From Flavobacteriales bacterium (GTDB taxonomy: Bacteria; Bacteroidota; Bacteroidia; Flavobacteriales_E; Vicingaceae), in contig CAJPFH010000028.1 of assembly GCA_905339165.1 (NCBI GenBank), positions 1-64,000 on the forward strand: a DNA stretch of 64,000 bases, given 5' to 3'. The position numbers were made by a program, and so were the translations under genes. This document shows, piece after piece, positions 46,238-56,014 of this stretch (position 1 is its first letter; every line of letters begins with the position of its first letter). Under the pieces are notes generated by a model. It had not been told where the DNA came from, made no database searches, and saw nothing but the letters and a program-made list of their open reading frames with translations.

Positions 46238-47042
46238 CGGTAATATCTATTATTTTCTCGTTTTCATTTATTTTAGTAAGCGAATTTTTTTGAAGTATTT
46301 CTCTGGCTAAGTTTAAATAGTTCACAGAGCCTTTGCTGGCTGCATCGAACATAATGACTGTTTTGCCGTGGCTGGGGGCTTCGCCCAGTGTGGTATTACG
46401 CTGTATAATGGTGTCGAATACCATTTGTTGAAAGTGCGTTTTTACATCTTCTACTACTTGATTGGCTAAGCGCAAACGCATGTCGTACATGGTTAAGAGC
46501 AATCCTTCAATTTCTAAATCGGGGTTTAATCGGCTTTGTACAATTTTGATGGTATTTAATAATTTACCTAAACCTTCTAATGCAAAATATTCGCACTGTA
46601 TCGGAACTATTACAGAGTTGGCGGCAGTAAGTGAGTTTACAGTAATTAAACCTAACGATGGAGCGCAGTCTATAAAGATGAAATCATAGTTATCTTTTAT
46701 TTTAGAAAGCGTTCTTTTTAACATCTTATCTCTATTGGGTAAATCAATCATTTCCAATTCGGCTCCCACTAAATTGATGTTGGTAGGAATTAAATCTAAA
46801 TTGGGCGAATCTGTTTTTAAGATAAGCTCTTTGGTGTCTAGGTCATTTATAATACACTCGTATATTCCGGATTTTATGTTACGAGGATCGAACCCTACCC
46901 CTGATGTTGAATTGGCCTGTGGGTCGGCATCTACTAATAACACTTTGTACTCCAACACGCCCAATGCAGCGGCAAGGTTAATGGCTGTTGTGGTTTTTCC
47001 TACTCCTCCTTTTTGATTCGCAATAGCTATAATTTTTCCCAT
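46224..47042 (-). CDS. parA: Chromosome partitioning ATPase ParA
   Basis: 272 residues, the short ParA class (no N-terminal HTH), as for chromosomal Soj. Deviant Walker [10 protein letters not shown] (K11 and K16), switch I region DADPQANS, Walker [13 protein letters not shown]. It forms a gradient on the nucleoid and moves ParB-parS. First gene of the parA-parB-DUF5683 operon; the MBL-fold gene ends just 3 bases upstream and may be co-transcribed. Confidence 0.96.
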   Translation of the reverse strand: MGKIIAIANQKGGVGKTTTAINLAAALGVLEYKVLLVDADPQANSTSGVGFDPRNIKSGIYECIINDLDTKELILKTDSPNLDLIPTNINLVGAELEMIDLPNRDKMLKRTLSKIKDNYDFIFIDCAPSLGLITVNSLTAANSVIVPIQCEYFALEGLGKLLNTIKIVQSRLNPDLEIEGLLLTMYDMRLRLANQVVEDVKTHFQQMVFDTIIQRNTTLGEAPSHGKTVIMFDAASKGSVNYLNLAREILQKNSLTKINENEKIIDITDEQQ

Positions 47043-47045
47043 AAT

Positions 47046-47726
47046 TTATACTTCGTATGTTTTACCCAATTCGGGTAAGGTTAGATTTATATTTTTTTGT
47101 TTAAACTTTTCTTTCGTTTCCCTGTGGTTTATTTCTATATATGGAAAGGTATCGAAATGCATACCTACAATGTTTTTACAATTTACAAACTCTGCAGCAA
47201 TAATGGCATCATCTACATCCATTGTAAAGTTACCGCCTAAAGGCAAAAATGCACTGTTTATATTATCAAATTCTCCTATCAGCTTCATGTCGTAGGTAAG
47301 GGATGTATCTCCGGCAAAATAAAAAGTGCACTCTTGCGAATAAACTACAAAACCCATTGGATTGCCTCCGTAGCTTCCATCGGGAAGCCCGCTGGAATGT
47401 ACAGCCAACACGCACTTTACTTTTCCGAAATCAAAATTCCACTTTCCTCCAATATTCATGGGGTGTGTATTGGTTACGCCCTGTTTATTCAGCCATTCAT
47501 GTATTTCCCAAGAGCAAACTACTTTTGCATTAGATTGTTTGGCTATTTGAACCGTATCGGCTATATGGTCGAAATGACCATGAGAGATTAGAAGGTAATC
47601 CGGTTTAATATCAGTAATGTTAATATCTTTTGCCTTTTCATTAAAACTAATAAATGGATCGAACAGTAGTTTTTTGCCGTTTACTTCGGCTAAAATACAA
47701 GAATGACCGTAATATATTATTTTCAT
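47046..47726 (-). CDS. Metal-dependent hydrolase, UPF0173/MBL-fold family
   Basis: 226 residues, the UPF0173 length. Beta-lactamase-fold metal ligands are in SHGHFDHIAD (HxHxDH), a later CSWEIHEWL and MNIGGKW, FAGDTSLTYDM, and GMHFDTFPYIE near the C-terminus. It is annotated generally as a metal-dependent hydrolase; the substrate is unknown. It precedes parA by 3 bases, so the two probably share a transcript. Confidence 0.92.
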   Translation of the reverse strand: MKIIYYGHSCILAEVNGKKLLFDPFISFNEKAKDINITDIKPDYLLISHGHFDHIADTVQIAKQSNAKVVCSWEIHEWLNKQGVTNTHPMNIGGKWNFDFGKVKCVLAVHSSGLPDGSYGGNPMGFVVYSQECTFYFAGDTSLTYDMKLIGEFDNINSAFLPLGGNFTMDVDDAIIAAEFVNCKNIVGMHFDTFPYIEINHRETKEKFKQKNINLTLPELGKTYEV

Positions 47727-47877
47727 AATTAAACTATTTATCTAATTTTAAAACACTTAAAACCAGGCATGCATTTTTTTTGGAAAGCCTAAAGATACTA
47801 ATTAAAAAAGGGAGGGAAATACAGATTTATAAACACGTTATAAACACTTTTTGAACTCAAAAAAAATACGCTGAATT

Positions 47878-48738
47878 TTATTTATTCAATGGCACAAACA
47901 TTTCTGAAGGACTTGTATCCGGCTCTGGCAAAGGAGGTACAGGCGGATTAAGTTGCATTTCTTGAAATTCTTTAGGGCTAATGATTCGGTTGAGTTCGTA
48001 CGTGTTGTTTCTGCCGTCATCGCATTTGAATGAATAACGGACTAAACCAATCCCTTGTGCGTAATAATAGGTTTTAGAACAATTCATTTCATTGTTATAG
48101 GTAAAATGTTTTTGTTTGTAACTAAACTTAAAATTACCCATCATTACAAGCATGGGAACTTCTCTGTTTTTCCAAATAGATTTGTCTAACCATTCTACCC
48201 AGTTTTTATCATTAAACACTGCGTAAAAATCGGGTTGCGAGGGAGAATCAAAACGAAAAGAAATGCTAAGTGTATCTTTAACCGGAAACTTTAATTGATA
48301 GGGAAATGCCTCTAAGCTATCGGCAACAGCCGGTTTGGGGGTTCCATTGTTATCCGGCTCAAAAATTACGTATGCCAACAGTCTCACAATATTATCTTTC
48401 ACTTCCTCTTTGTAAGAGTTTGACGGATTCAAGTAATAATCGTACATATTAAAACTACTAGTTCTTTGTTTTTTTTCAAGTTTTGTATCAATTTCTATGT
48501 ACTGAAATAAATCGCCTAGCGTATCGCCCACGAGTTTATATTCAAAAATTCCGTGAAAGTTTGCTCCATATAAATAAGGCGTATGAAACAGGGAGAAATC
48601 TATAAATTCGGGCAGGCTATTCTCCTGCACATTCAATGTATCTACAAAAACATTTTCGCTCGTTTTTTTTGTAAGAAATGTGCACGAAAAGAGGGTAAGC
48701 AAAAAAATGCACAAAATATATAGGCTTCTGAATTTCAC
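47878..48738 (-). CDS. Predicted lipoprotein of unknown function
   Basis: 286 residues. Signal peptide MKFRSLYILCIFLL ending in lipobox LFSC, so membrane-anchored. The mature part is beta-rich (YLYGANFHGIFEYKLVG, ISFRFDSPSQPDFYAVF, YYYAQGIGLVRYSF) and ends in a Pro-rich tail PPVPPLPEPDTSPSEM. I do not recognise a family. The 150 bases after its stop hold nothing I can call beyond a doubled TATAAACAC. Confidence 0.68.
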   Translation of the reverse strand: MKFRSLYILCIFLLTLFSCTFLTKKTSENVFVDTLNVQENSLPEFIDFSLFHTPYLYGANFHGIFEYKLVGDTLGDLFQYIEIDTKLEKKQRTSSFNMYDYYLNPSNSYKEEVKDNIVRLLAYVIFEPDNNGTPKPAVADSLEAFPYQLKFPVKDTLSISFRFDSPSQPDFYAVFNDKNWVEWLDKSIWKNREVPMLVMMGNFKFSYKQKHFTYNNEMNCSKTYYYAQGIGLVRYSFKCDDGRNNTYELNRIISPKEFQEMQLNPPVPPLPEPDTSPSEMFVPLNK

Positions 48739-48755
48739 TTTTACAATCGAAAAAA

Positions 48756-48763
48756 CAAATGTA
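48756..48763 (-). promoter_or_regulatory. -7 element (TACATTTG) before the lipoprotein gene at 48738
   Basis: Exact TAnnTTTG on the minus strand, 18 bases before the ATG. No TTG at the -33 position (TTC instead). It lies between the permease stop and the lipoprotein start, so the latter can be expressed alone. Confidence 0.45.
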
Positions 48764-48768
48764 TTTTT

Positions 48769-50058
48769 TTATTTTGAACGCATGGCATCTACCGGATTTA
48801 ATTTGGCTGCCTGCATAGAAGGAAATATCCCTGAAACAATACCAATGATTACAGAAAAACTAATACCCATCAGCACATTGTAAAAACTCATAGATACGCT
48901 AAATTCAGTAACTGCACTCACTAATAGAGTAAGTAAAAAAATAAATAATATACCCGCCACTCCGCCAATTAAACAAAGAAAAACCGACTCGAACAAAAAT
49001 TGTAAAAGAATAAAATAATTTTTTGCACCCAATGCCTTTTGAATACCTATTTGTCCGGTTCTTTCTTTAACCGAAACAAACATAATGTTTGCTATGCTAA
49101 AGCCTCCCACTAATATAGAAAAACCACCTATTACAAAACCAGCAATATTTACAATATCAAAAATAGATGAAAAACCTTGTGCTATCATACTGGTTTGATT
49201 GAGGGCAAAATTATCTTCTACCCCAGGTTTTAGTTTTCGGTGAGCACGTAAAATCATGGTTAATTCGTTCATTAATTCTTCGTTAGTTACCAATGGTTTT
49301 GCTTTAACCATTACGGTAGGATTTAAGTTTTCGTTATCCAGTTTGTATAATTTTCGTGCAAATTGAATAGGAAAAATGACTTTATTATCGCTTGAATTTC
49401 CGAATATACTTTCGCCTTCTTTTTTAAGAACACCTATTACTTCAAACTTATGTCCATCTATTTTTATAGTGTTTCCAATCGGATTGTTTTGTAAAAAAAG
49501 CGTTTCGGCCAAATTGAAACCTAACAAAGCCACGGCAGCCCCTCCGGCCGATTCTTGCTCGGTAAAGAAACGACCAATTTGCAAGTTTAAATTACTTACC
49601 AAAGAATAATGGTGCGAAACTCCTTCTAAAGCAACATTTTCTACTATATCGCTTTGATATTGTACTGTTTTTTGGGCATCTATTTTAAAACACGAAGCCA
49701 TCGCCAAGTCGGAGTTTTTGTCTATTGCCTTTAAATCATCATACGATGCTACAGGTCTTTGCCAGTATTTCCACCAGGGATAATCGTTACCAAAAGTCCA
49801 TGGCCATTTTTGCACAAATACCACATTATCGCCCAGTGATTCAATGCTGCCTTTAATGTTTCTTTCCAAAGAATCTACCACAGTGAAAACCGCTACTATG
49901 CAAAAAATACCAATGGTTACGCCCAACAAGGAAAGCATGGTGCGAAGCTTATTCACAATTAATGCCTGCCTTGCAAAGGCAATGCTTTCGTTTAATATGC
50001 GAAGCACCAACAGAAATTTATTTTTCCATTGCTCTTTTAATGTGTATTCCTTTGGCAT
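48769..50058 (-). CDS. MacB/FtsX-type ABC transporter permease
   Basis: 429 residues from the ATG at 50058; an ATG at 50133 lies upstream of the -7 promoter element and is unlikely. Topology: a TM helix near residue 50 (LRTMLSLLGVTIGIFCIVAVFTVVDSL), a large periplasmic MacB_PCD domain, then three TM helices carrying the FtsX domain (VAGFVIGGFSILVGGFSIANIMFVSVKERTGQIGIQKALGAK). The final MQAAKLNPVDAMR is the family end. It would need an ATPase partner, and none is adjacent in the window. Substrate unknown; lipoprotein, peptide or antimicrobial export are family options. Confidence 0.9.
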   Translation of the reverse strand: MPKEYTLKEQWKNKFLLVLRILNESIAFARQALIVNKLRTMLSLLGVTIGIFCIVAVFTVVDSLERNIKGSIESLGDNVVFVQKWPWTFGNDYPWWKYWQRPVASYDDLKAIDKNSDLAMASCFKIDAQKTVQYQSDIVENVALEGVSHHYSLVSNLNLQIGRFFTEQESAGGAAVALLGFNLAETLFLQNNPIGNTIKIDGHKFEVIGVLKKEGESIFGNSSDNKVIFPIQFARKLYKLDNENLNPTVMVKAKPLVTNEELMNELTMILRAHRKLKPGVEDNFALNQTSMIAQGFSSIFDIVNIAGFVIGGFSILVGGFSIANIMFVSVKERTGQIGIQKALGAKNYFILLQFLFESVFLCLIGGVAGILFIFLLTLLVSAVTEFSVSMSFYNVLMGISFSVIIGIVSGIFPSMQAAKLNPVDAMRSK

Positions 50059-50073
50059 TTCTGTTTTAAACCA

Positions 50074-50081
50074 CAAAAGTA
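50074..50081 (-). promoter_or_regulatory. -7 element (TACTTTTG) of the permease promoter
   Basis: Exact TAnnTTTG on the minus strand, 16 bases before the ATG at 50058. No perfect TTG 18-20 bases upstream. It rules out the longer ORF start. Confidence 0.5.
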
Positions 50082-50169
50082 GATAAAACAAATTTCGAAA
50101 CAGGTTTATTTCGGTTATAAACAATTGATGCAAATTATCAACATGTGCGAAAATGCATACTCTAAAGCA

Positions 50170-50199
50170 TTGTGCCTTGCTGCATTATTCCTAACATTG
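50170..50199 (+). promoter_or_regulatory. Promoter of purH
   Basis: TTG (50170-50172), 19-base spacer, TAACATTG (50192-50199), one mismatch from TAnnTTTG. 27 bases before the purH ATG. No PurR-box or riboswitch is visible upstream. Confidence 0.55.
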
Positions 50200-50225
50200 C
50201 ACTCCCTTAAAATTTATCCATTACC

Positions 50226-51755
50226 ATGAACACGCAACGCACAATTAAAAATGCACTTATATCGGTTTTTTATAAGGATCATTTAGCCCCCGTGGTAGAA
50301 AAACTAAATCAACTGGGCATCACTATTTATTCAACCGGGGGAACATTATCATTTATTGAAAGTTTAAACATTAAAGCTATTCCGGTAGAAACACTCACTT
50401 CTTACCCTTCAATATTAGGAGGCAGAGTAAAAACACTACACCCTAAAATTTTTGGAGGCATATTAAATCGTAGAAATTTAGAAGAAGATAAAGAACAACT
50501 CGCAACATACGAAATACCCGAAATAGATTTAGTTATTGTTGATTTATATCCTTTCGAGGAGACATTAAATTCCGGTGCTACCGAACAAGAAATTATTGAA
50601 AAGATTGATATTGGAGGAATTTCACTAATTCGTGCGGCAGCCAAAAATTTTAACGATGTGCTAGTTGTTTCACATCGAAATCAGTATGAGGGTTTGCTGC
50701 AATTACTCAAAGAACAAAACGGAGAGAGTTCCCTGTTTCAAAGAAAAGCATTTGCAGCCGAGGCTTTCAACATAAGCTCTCATTACGACACTAACATTTT
50801 TACATATTTCAATCCATCCGAAACCTCCTGTTTTAAACAAAGTATTTTAGAATCTCAACCGCTTAGGTACGGAGAAAATCCGCACCAAAAGGGTGTATTC
50901 TTCGGAAAACTAAACGAACTTTTTGACCAGTTAAACGGAAAGGAATTATCCTATAACAACCTGCTGGATATTGATGCCGCCATTGCTTTAATAAAAGATT
51001 TTGAAAATGAGCCTCCTACTTTTGCTATACTAAAACACAACAATGCCTGTGGTATGGCTTGCCGTAGCACGCTGCTTGAAGCCTGGCACCACACCCTTGC
51101 CGCAGACCCCCTCTCCGCATTTGGTGGAATTGTGGTAAGCAACTCTAACATTGACATAAAAACAGCCTCCGAAATCGATCAATTATTTTGTGAAGTAATT
51201 ATTGCACCAGGCTACGAAAACCAAGCATTGGAAATTCTAAAATCGAAAAAAAACAGAATTGTTCTTTTACAAAAACCGCTATTGCTCCCTAAAATACAGT
51301 TTCGTTCGGCCTTAAATGGGGTTTTACTTCAAGAAAAGGATTTAATAACCGAAAATCCAGAAAACCTTGTTACGGTAACTACTAAAACACCAAGCCCCAA
51401 AGAAACTGAAGACTTACTTTTTGCCAACAAATTAGTTAAGCATACCAAATCAAATACCATTGTTTTAGCCAAAAATAAAACATTGCTAGCCAGCGGAACC
51501 GGTCAAACCTCAAGAGTAGATGCCTTGAAGCAAGCCATAGAAAAAGCAAAACATTTCGGGTTTGATTTGAATGGAGCCGTAATGGCCTCCGATGCCTTTT
51601 TTCCTTTTCCGGATTGTGTTGAAATAGCCGGCAATGCAGGCATTACTGCCGTTATTCAACCCGGGGGTTCTATTAAGGATAAAGATTCGATAGAATATTG
51701 TAATAAAAATAATATATCTATGGTTTTTTCTGGAAACAGGCATTTTAAACATTAA
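50226..51755 (+). CDS. purH: Bifunctional AICAR transformylase/IMP cyclohydrolase
   Basis: 509 residues. Last two steps of de novo IMP synthesis. N-terminal cyclohydrolase (MGS-like fold): ALISVFYKDHLAPVVEKL, STGGTLSFIE, and GGRVKTLHPKIFGGIL. C-terminal transformylase: LRYGENPHQKG, the KHNNACGMA motif (Lys-His), DPLSAFGGIV, and DAFFPFPD ... IQPGGS. The gene precedes mreB by 46 bases with a possible separate promoter at the gene end (TAATTTTG, 51753-51760). Confidence 0.97.
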   Translation: MNTQRTIKNALISVFYKDHLAPVVEKLNQLGITIYSTGGTLSFIESLNIKAIPVETLTSYPSILGGRVKTLHPKIFGGILNRRNLEEDKEQLATYEIPEIDLVIVDLYPFEETLNSGATEQEIIEKIDIGGISLIRAAAKNFNDVLVVSHRNQYEGLLQLLKEQNGESSLFQRKAFAAEAFNISSHYDTNIFTYFNPSETSCFKQSILESQPLRYGENPHQKGVFFGKLNELFDQLNGKELSYNNLLDIDAAIALIKDFENEPPTFAILKHNNACGMACRSTLLEAWHHTLAADPLSAFGGIVVSNSNIDIKTASEIDQLFCEVIIAPGYENQALEILKSKKNRIVLLQKPLLLPKIQFRSALNGVLLQEKDLITENPENLVTVTTKTPSPKETEDLLFANKLVKHTKSNTIVLAKNKTLLASGTGQTSRVDALKQAIEKAKHFGFDLNGAVMASDAFFPFPDCVEIAGNAGITAVIQPGGSIKDKDSIEYCNKNNISMVFSGNRHFKH

Positions 51756-51801
51756 TTTTGCGTAAACTTATACCCTCCTAAAATAAAAGGATATTAATAA
51801 T

Positions 51802-52824
51802 ATGGCACTATTCGAATTTTTAACACAAGAAATTGCAATTGACCTGGGTACCGCAAATACCTTAATTATACACAATGACAAAGTGGTTGTTGACGAACCC
51901 TCTATTGTTGCACAAGACAGAAGAACGGGCAAAATTATAGCGGTTGGTAAAGAGGCCATGCAAATGCATGGCAAAACACACGAAAACATCAAAACCATTC
52001 GTCCGCTTAAAGATGGGGTAATTGCCGATTTCTACGCTGCCGAACACATGATTCGGATGCTCATTAAAATGATAAACCCTAAGAGAAGATTTTTTTCTCC
52101 TTCCCTGCGTATGGTCATTTGTATTCCATCGGGAATAACCGAAGTAGAAAAACGTGCCGTAAAAGACTCGGCCGAACATGCCGGAGCAAAAGATGTTTAC
52201 TTAATACACGAACCTATGGCTGCAGCTATTGGAATTGGCATTGACGTACTAGAACCCATGGGAAATATGATTATTGATATTGGCGGTGGCACTTCCGAAA
52301 TTGCCGTTATTGCTTTAGGAGGTATTGTTTGCGATAAATCTATACGAGTAGCAGGTGATGAATTTACCAGCGACATTATGGACTACATGCGAAGACAACA
52401 TAACCTGATGATAGGTGAACGCTCGGCCGAACAAATTAAAATTGAAGTAGGAGCTGCCCTTCCCGAGTTAGACAATCCGCCAGCCGACTATGCCGTTCAA
52501 GGTAGAGATTTAATGACTGGTACGCCAAAAGAAATTATTGTTTCTTACCAAGAAATAGCACACGCCTTAGACAAATCCATTTCAAAAATTGAAGAAGCGG
52601 TTCTAAACAACCTTGAACTTACCCCTCCCGAACTTTCTGCCGATATATACAAAACAGGCATTTATTTGGCAGGGGGAGGCTCTTTACTTAGAGGCTTAGA
52701 TAAAAGAATTTCCATTAAAACAAAACTTCCGGTACACGTTGCCGAAGACCCTCTGAGAGCCGTAGCCAGAGGAACAGGAATTGCCCTAAAAAATATTGAT
52801 AAACTACCGTTTCTGCTTAAATAA
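51802..52824 (+). CDS. mreB: Rod shape-determining protein MreB
   Basis: 340 residues, actin-like. IDLGTANT (phosphate 1), GGGTSEIAVIALGG (phosphate 2) and GGGSLLRGLDKRI (adenosine) are present, with the connect motif region EPMAAAIGIGIDV. It forms membrane-bound filaments that orient cell-wall elongation. It heads mreB-mreC-mreD-PBP2-rodA, which together give the elongasome. Confidence 0.97.
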   Translation: MALFEFLTQEIAIDLGTANTLIIHNDKVVVDEPSIVAQDRRTGKIIAVGKEAMQMHGKTHENIKTIRPLKDGVIADFYAAEHMIRMLIKMINPKRRFFSPSLRMVICIPSGITEVEKRAVKDSAEHAGAKDVYLIHEPMAAAIGIGIDVLEPMGNMIIDIGGGTSEIAVIALGGIVCDKSIRVAGDEFTSDIMDYMRRQHNLMIGERSAEQIKIEVGAALPELDNPPADYAVQGRDLMTGTPKEIIVSYQEIAHALDKSISKIEEAVLNNLELTPPELSADIYKTGIYLAGGGSLLRGLDKRISIKTKLPVHVAEDPLRAVARGTGIALKNIDKLPFLLK

Positions 52825-52846
52825 AAACACATAAACCGGAGCATAA

Positions 52847-53677
52847 ATGGGCAATTTAATAAAGCTTTTAATCCGGTATTCGTTTTTTATTTTATTTCTG
52901 TTATTCGAACTGATTTGCTTTTTTCTAATTGTTCAGAACAACCACTACCAGCGAAGTTCTTTCCTTAACCTATTTTATGAAACATCAGGCTCCATACAAA
53001 ATAAATATGCCGCAATTACCGAATACCTAAACCTAAAAAATATTAATAAAGAACTAGCCGAAGAAAATGCCCGGCTAAATGTTTCGGCCTTAGAATCGAA
53101 AATGAAATTATTTGGAGAAAATTATCTTATTAACGATACGCTTTTTAAGCAAAAATATGTATATCTTGCCTGCAAGATAATTAATAATTCCGTAAATAAA
53201 TCAAGTAATTATATAACCTTAGATAAAGGAGCATTAAACGGAATTGAACCCGAAATGGGGGTAATAGGCCCCAACGGAATTGTTGGAATTGTAAAACATG
53301 TTTCGCCTCATTTTTCTACAGTTGTTTCAGTTCTCCACACTAATTTCAGAGCCAGTGCCAAAGTAAAAAATACCGGTTTTTTTGGTTCTTGTTATTGGGA
53401 TGGAAACCATTACCAAACAGGCATTGTAGAAGATATTCCAAGCCATATTAAAATAAAAAAAGGCGATACCATTATTACTACCGGATACTCTACTGTATTT
53501 CCTGAAAATGTAAACATAGGTACCGTTCTCTCTTTTGAATTGCCCCCCGAAAAGAATTTTTATACGGTTAAAATACAATTTACACAAGATTATAAAAACA
53601 TAAATTATGTTTACGTTGTGAAAAACCTCATGAAAGAAGAAATAAGGGAACTTGAAAAGTTAACCGAAGAACAATGA
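52847..53677 (+). CDS. mreC: Rod shape-determining protein MreC
   Basis: 276 residues. One N-terminal TM helix (FILFLLFELICFFLI), a coiled-coil segment (LKNINKELAEENARLNVSALESKM) and the periplasmic beta domain with NYITLDKGALNGIEPEMGVIGPNGIVGIV, described by order, and KKGDTIITTGYSTVFPENVNIGTV. Bridges MreB to periplasmic PBP2. Overlaps mreD by 4 bases. Confidence 0.95.
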   Translation: MGNLIKLLIRYSFFILFLLFELICFFLIVQNNHYQRSSFLNLFYETSGSIQNKYAAITEYLNLKNINKELAEENARLNVSALESKMKLFGENYLINDTLFKQKYVYLACKIINNSVNKSSNYITLDKGALNGIEPEMGVIGPNGIVGIVKHVSPHFSTVVSVLHTNFRASAKVKNTGFFGSCYWDGNHYQTGIVEDIPSHIKIKKGDTIITTGYSTVFPENVNIGTVLSFELPPEKNFYTVKIQFTQDYKNINYVYVVKNLMKEEIRELEKLTEEQ

Positions 53678-54195
53678 ACAGTAACTTATTCCGATACATA
53701 TTCAGTTTTATTTTTCTCATCTTATTACAATCGTTTGTGCTAAACAATGTTCAACTAAGCGGATATTTAAACCCCTATTTATATATTCTTTTTATCCTTT
53801 CTTTACCTTTCGATATTTCGAAATATACTTTATTGCTGCTTTCCTTTTTGCTGGGCTTGTGCATCGATTTTTTTTTAGGAACCACAGGAGTGCACGCCTC
53901 AGCTAGTGTGTTTATGGCCTTTTGCCGGCCATTTATTTTACGTGTAATTGCTCCCCGCGAAGGGTATGATACAGCCACCCGCCCTCGCCTTCAGGATATG
54001 GGTGTTAAGTGGTTTATCATTTATGCTTTTACACTTACATTGCTGCACCACCTATTTTTATTCTATACCGAAGTATTTCGTTTTTCTCATTTTTTTACCA
54101 CACTTGGCCGAAGCATAAGCAGCACATTGTTTACGTTTATTCTTATTTTTATTTCTCAATTATTTATTTTCAAAAAGGCCGATTCTAAATCATAG
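53674..54195 (+). CDS. mreD: Rod shape-determining protein MreD
   Basis: 173 residues, mostly hydrophobic with about five TM segments. Recognised by position and by the Bacteroidota MreD pattern (LPFDISKYTLLLLSFLLGLCIDFFLGTTGVHASASVFMAF in order: the GxxxDFFxGTxGxH motif). It is 4 bases into mreC and 4 bases before the PBP2 gene. Integral part of the elongasome. Confidence 0.9.
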   Translation: MNSNLFRYIFSFIFLILLQSFVLNNVQLSGYLNPYLYILFILSLPFDISKYTLLLLSFLLGLCIDFFLGTTGVHASASVFMAFCRPFILRVIAPREGYDTATRPRLQDMGVKWFIIYAFTLTLLHHLFLFYTEVFRFSHFFTTLGRSISSTLFTFILIFISQLFIFKKADSKS

Positions 54196-54199
54196 TATT

Positions 54200-56014
54200 A
54201 TGCACGGTTTAGAAAATAGAAAAATTGTAATCTTGTTTATTTTCTCTCTGCTCTGTTTTATTTTCCTGATTCGCTTGTTTTACCTTCAGGTTCCGGATAA
54301 TCAGTATAAATTAGAAGCAAGCAATAATGTGCTTCGCAGAGTTATTATATACCCCGCACGAGGTATGATATACGACCGTAATGGTCAATTAATGGTATAC
54401 AATGAAGCCGCTTACGATTTAATGGTAATTCCGAACCAACTGCAACCTATAGATACACTCGCTTTTTGTAAACTTATAGGAATTAGTAAAGAGCAATTTA
54501 TAGAAAGAATTCATAAAGCAAAAAAATATTCTCGTTATAAATCATCGGTTTTCGAAAAAGAAATTTCATCTAAATCGTATGCCGAAATACAAGAAAAATT
54601 AATGTATTACCCCGGATTTTATGTGCAATGGCGTACCCTGCGTAAATACCCCAAATCCATTGCAGCACACTTGTTGGGCTATATTGGCGAAGTAGATGAA
54701 AACACCATTAAAAAAAATCCGAAATACCGCATGGGCGATTATATTGGCATGAGTGGAATAGAAAAATCGTACGAAGAGATTTTAGGCGGAATTAGAGGAA
54801 TAAATTACTTGATGGTTGATGTACACAACCGAGAAAAAGGAAAATACCTCAATGGAAAATTTGATACCCTGGCTGTTTCCGGCAAAAGCATGCACATTAC
54901 CATTGATGAAAAAATTCAGGAATACGGAGAAAAGTTAATGCAAAACAAAAAAGGCAGCATTGTAGCCATAGAACCTTCTACCGGAGAAATACTGGCCTTT
55001 ATAACCAGTCCAACATACGACCCTAATTTACTGGTAGGAAGAGCAAGAAGTAAAAACTTTCCTGAATTGGCAAAAGACTCGCTGAAGCCCCTTTTCAACA
55101 GAGCCTTAATGGCACAATACCCTCCGGGCTCAATATTTAAACTGGTAGATGCTTTAATAGGGCAACAAGAACAAGTACTGTTTCCTGAAACACGATACCC
55201 CTGCCGTGGAGGATACCCTCTGTTAGGGGGCAAACCCAAATGCCACCCGCATGCTTCTCCTTCTGATTTGAGGGGGTCTATCCGAACATCGTGCAACTCG
55301 TATTACAGTTACGTATTCCGAAGCATTGTAGATAAAAAAGGATTTAAAACCTTTGAAGAGGGCTACACCAATTGGAGAAACCACATTCTAAGTTTCGGAA
55401 TAGGAAGAAAATTAGGTACCGACCTCCCACACGAACTAAGCGGAAATGTTCCTTCGGTTGAATACTATAATAAATACTTTGGCAAAAACGGTTGGAAATC
55501 TTCTACCATCGTATCTCTTGGAATAGGCCAAGCAGAACTCGGAATTTTACCCGTACAAATGGCCAACGTAATGTGCATTATTGCCAACCGAGGCTATTAC
55601 TATATTCCGCATATTATTAAAAAATTAAACGACACCCCATATACCAAAGCCGAATTTTTAAAGAAAAACCATGCTAGTGTTGACGAAAAATACTACGATG
55701 TAGTCATAGACGGTATGGAAATGGCTGTACAAATGGGTACCGCAGCAGCCTCAAAAATAAAAGATATCAGTATGTGTGGTAAAACAGGTACAGCACAAAA
55801 TCCACACGGTAAAGACCATTCGGTTTTCGTTGCATTTGCCCCACGCGAAAATCCTAAAATTGCCATTGCCGTAGTAGTAGAAAATGCAGGATTCGGTGGT
55901 ACATGGGCTGCCCCCATTGCCAGTTTAATCATAGAAAAATACTTAACCGATACCATTACCCGTCCTCATATTGAAGAACGTATGTTAAATGCCAATTTGA
56001 TACAAAACCCATGA
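54200..56014 (+). CDS. mrdA: Penicillin-binding protein 2 (elongation transpeptidase)
   Basis: 604 residues. One N-terminal TM helix, PBP dimerisation/pedestal domain (ARGMIYDRNGQLMVYNEAAYDL), and transpeptidase domain with S311-x-x-K314 (SIFK in YPPGSIFK), the SCN equivalent in RTSCNSYY, and K528-TG (KTGTAQ). Synthesises cross-links for lateral wall growth, activated by MreC and paired with RodA. It overlaps rodA by 4 bases, giving equal expression. Confidence 0.95.
   Translation: MHGLENRKIVILFIFSLLCFIFLIRLFYLQVPDNQYKLEASNNVLRRVIIYPARGMIYDRNGQLMVYNEAAYDLMVIPNQLQPIDTLAFCKLIGISKEQFIERIHKAKKYSRYKSSVFEKEISSKSYAEIQEKLMYYPGFYVQWRTLRKYPKSIAAHLLGYIGEVDENTIKKNPKYRMGDYIGMSGIEKSYEEILGGIRGINYLMVDVHNREKGKYLNGKFDTLAVSGKSMHITIDEKIQEYGEKLMQNKKGSIVAIEPSTGEILAFITSPTYDPNLLVGRARSKNFPELAKDSLKPLFNRALMAQYPPGSIFKLVDALIGQQEQVLFPETRYPCRGGYPLLGGKPKCHPHASPSDLRGSIRTSCNSYYSYVFRSIVDKKGFKTFEEGYTNWRNHILSFGIGRKLGTDLPHELSGNVPSVEYYNKYFGKNGWKSSTIVSLGIGQAELGILPVQMANVMCIIANRGYYYIPHIIKKLNDTPYTKAEFLKKNHASVDEKYYDVVIDGMEMAVQMGTAAASKIKDISMCGKTGTAQNPHGKDHSVFVAFAPRENPKIAIAVVVENAGFGGTWAAPIASLIIEKYLTDTITRPHIEERMLNANLIQNP

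Noticed and set aside
44741-47042. parS site or replication origin near parAB
   Set aside because: I looked for a parS-like palindrome with a CACGTG core and for DnaA-box clusters and found none in the intergenic parts; the par operon alone does not prove an origin here.
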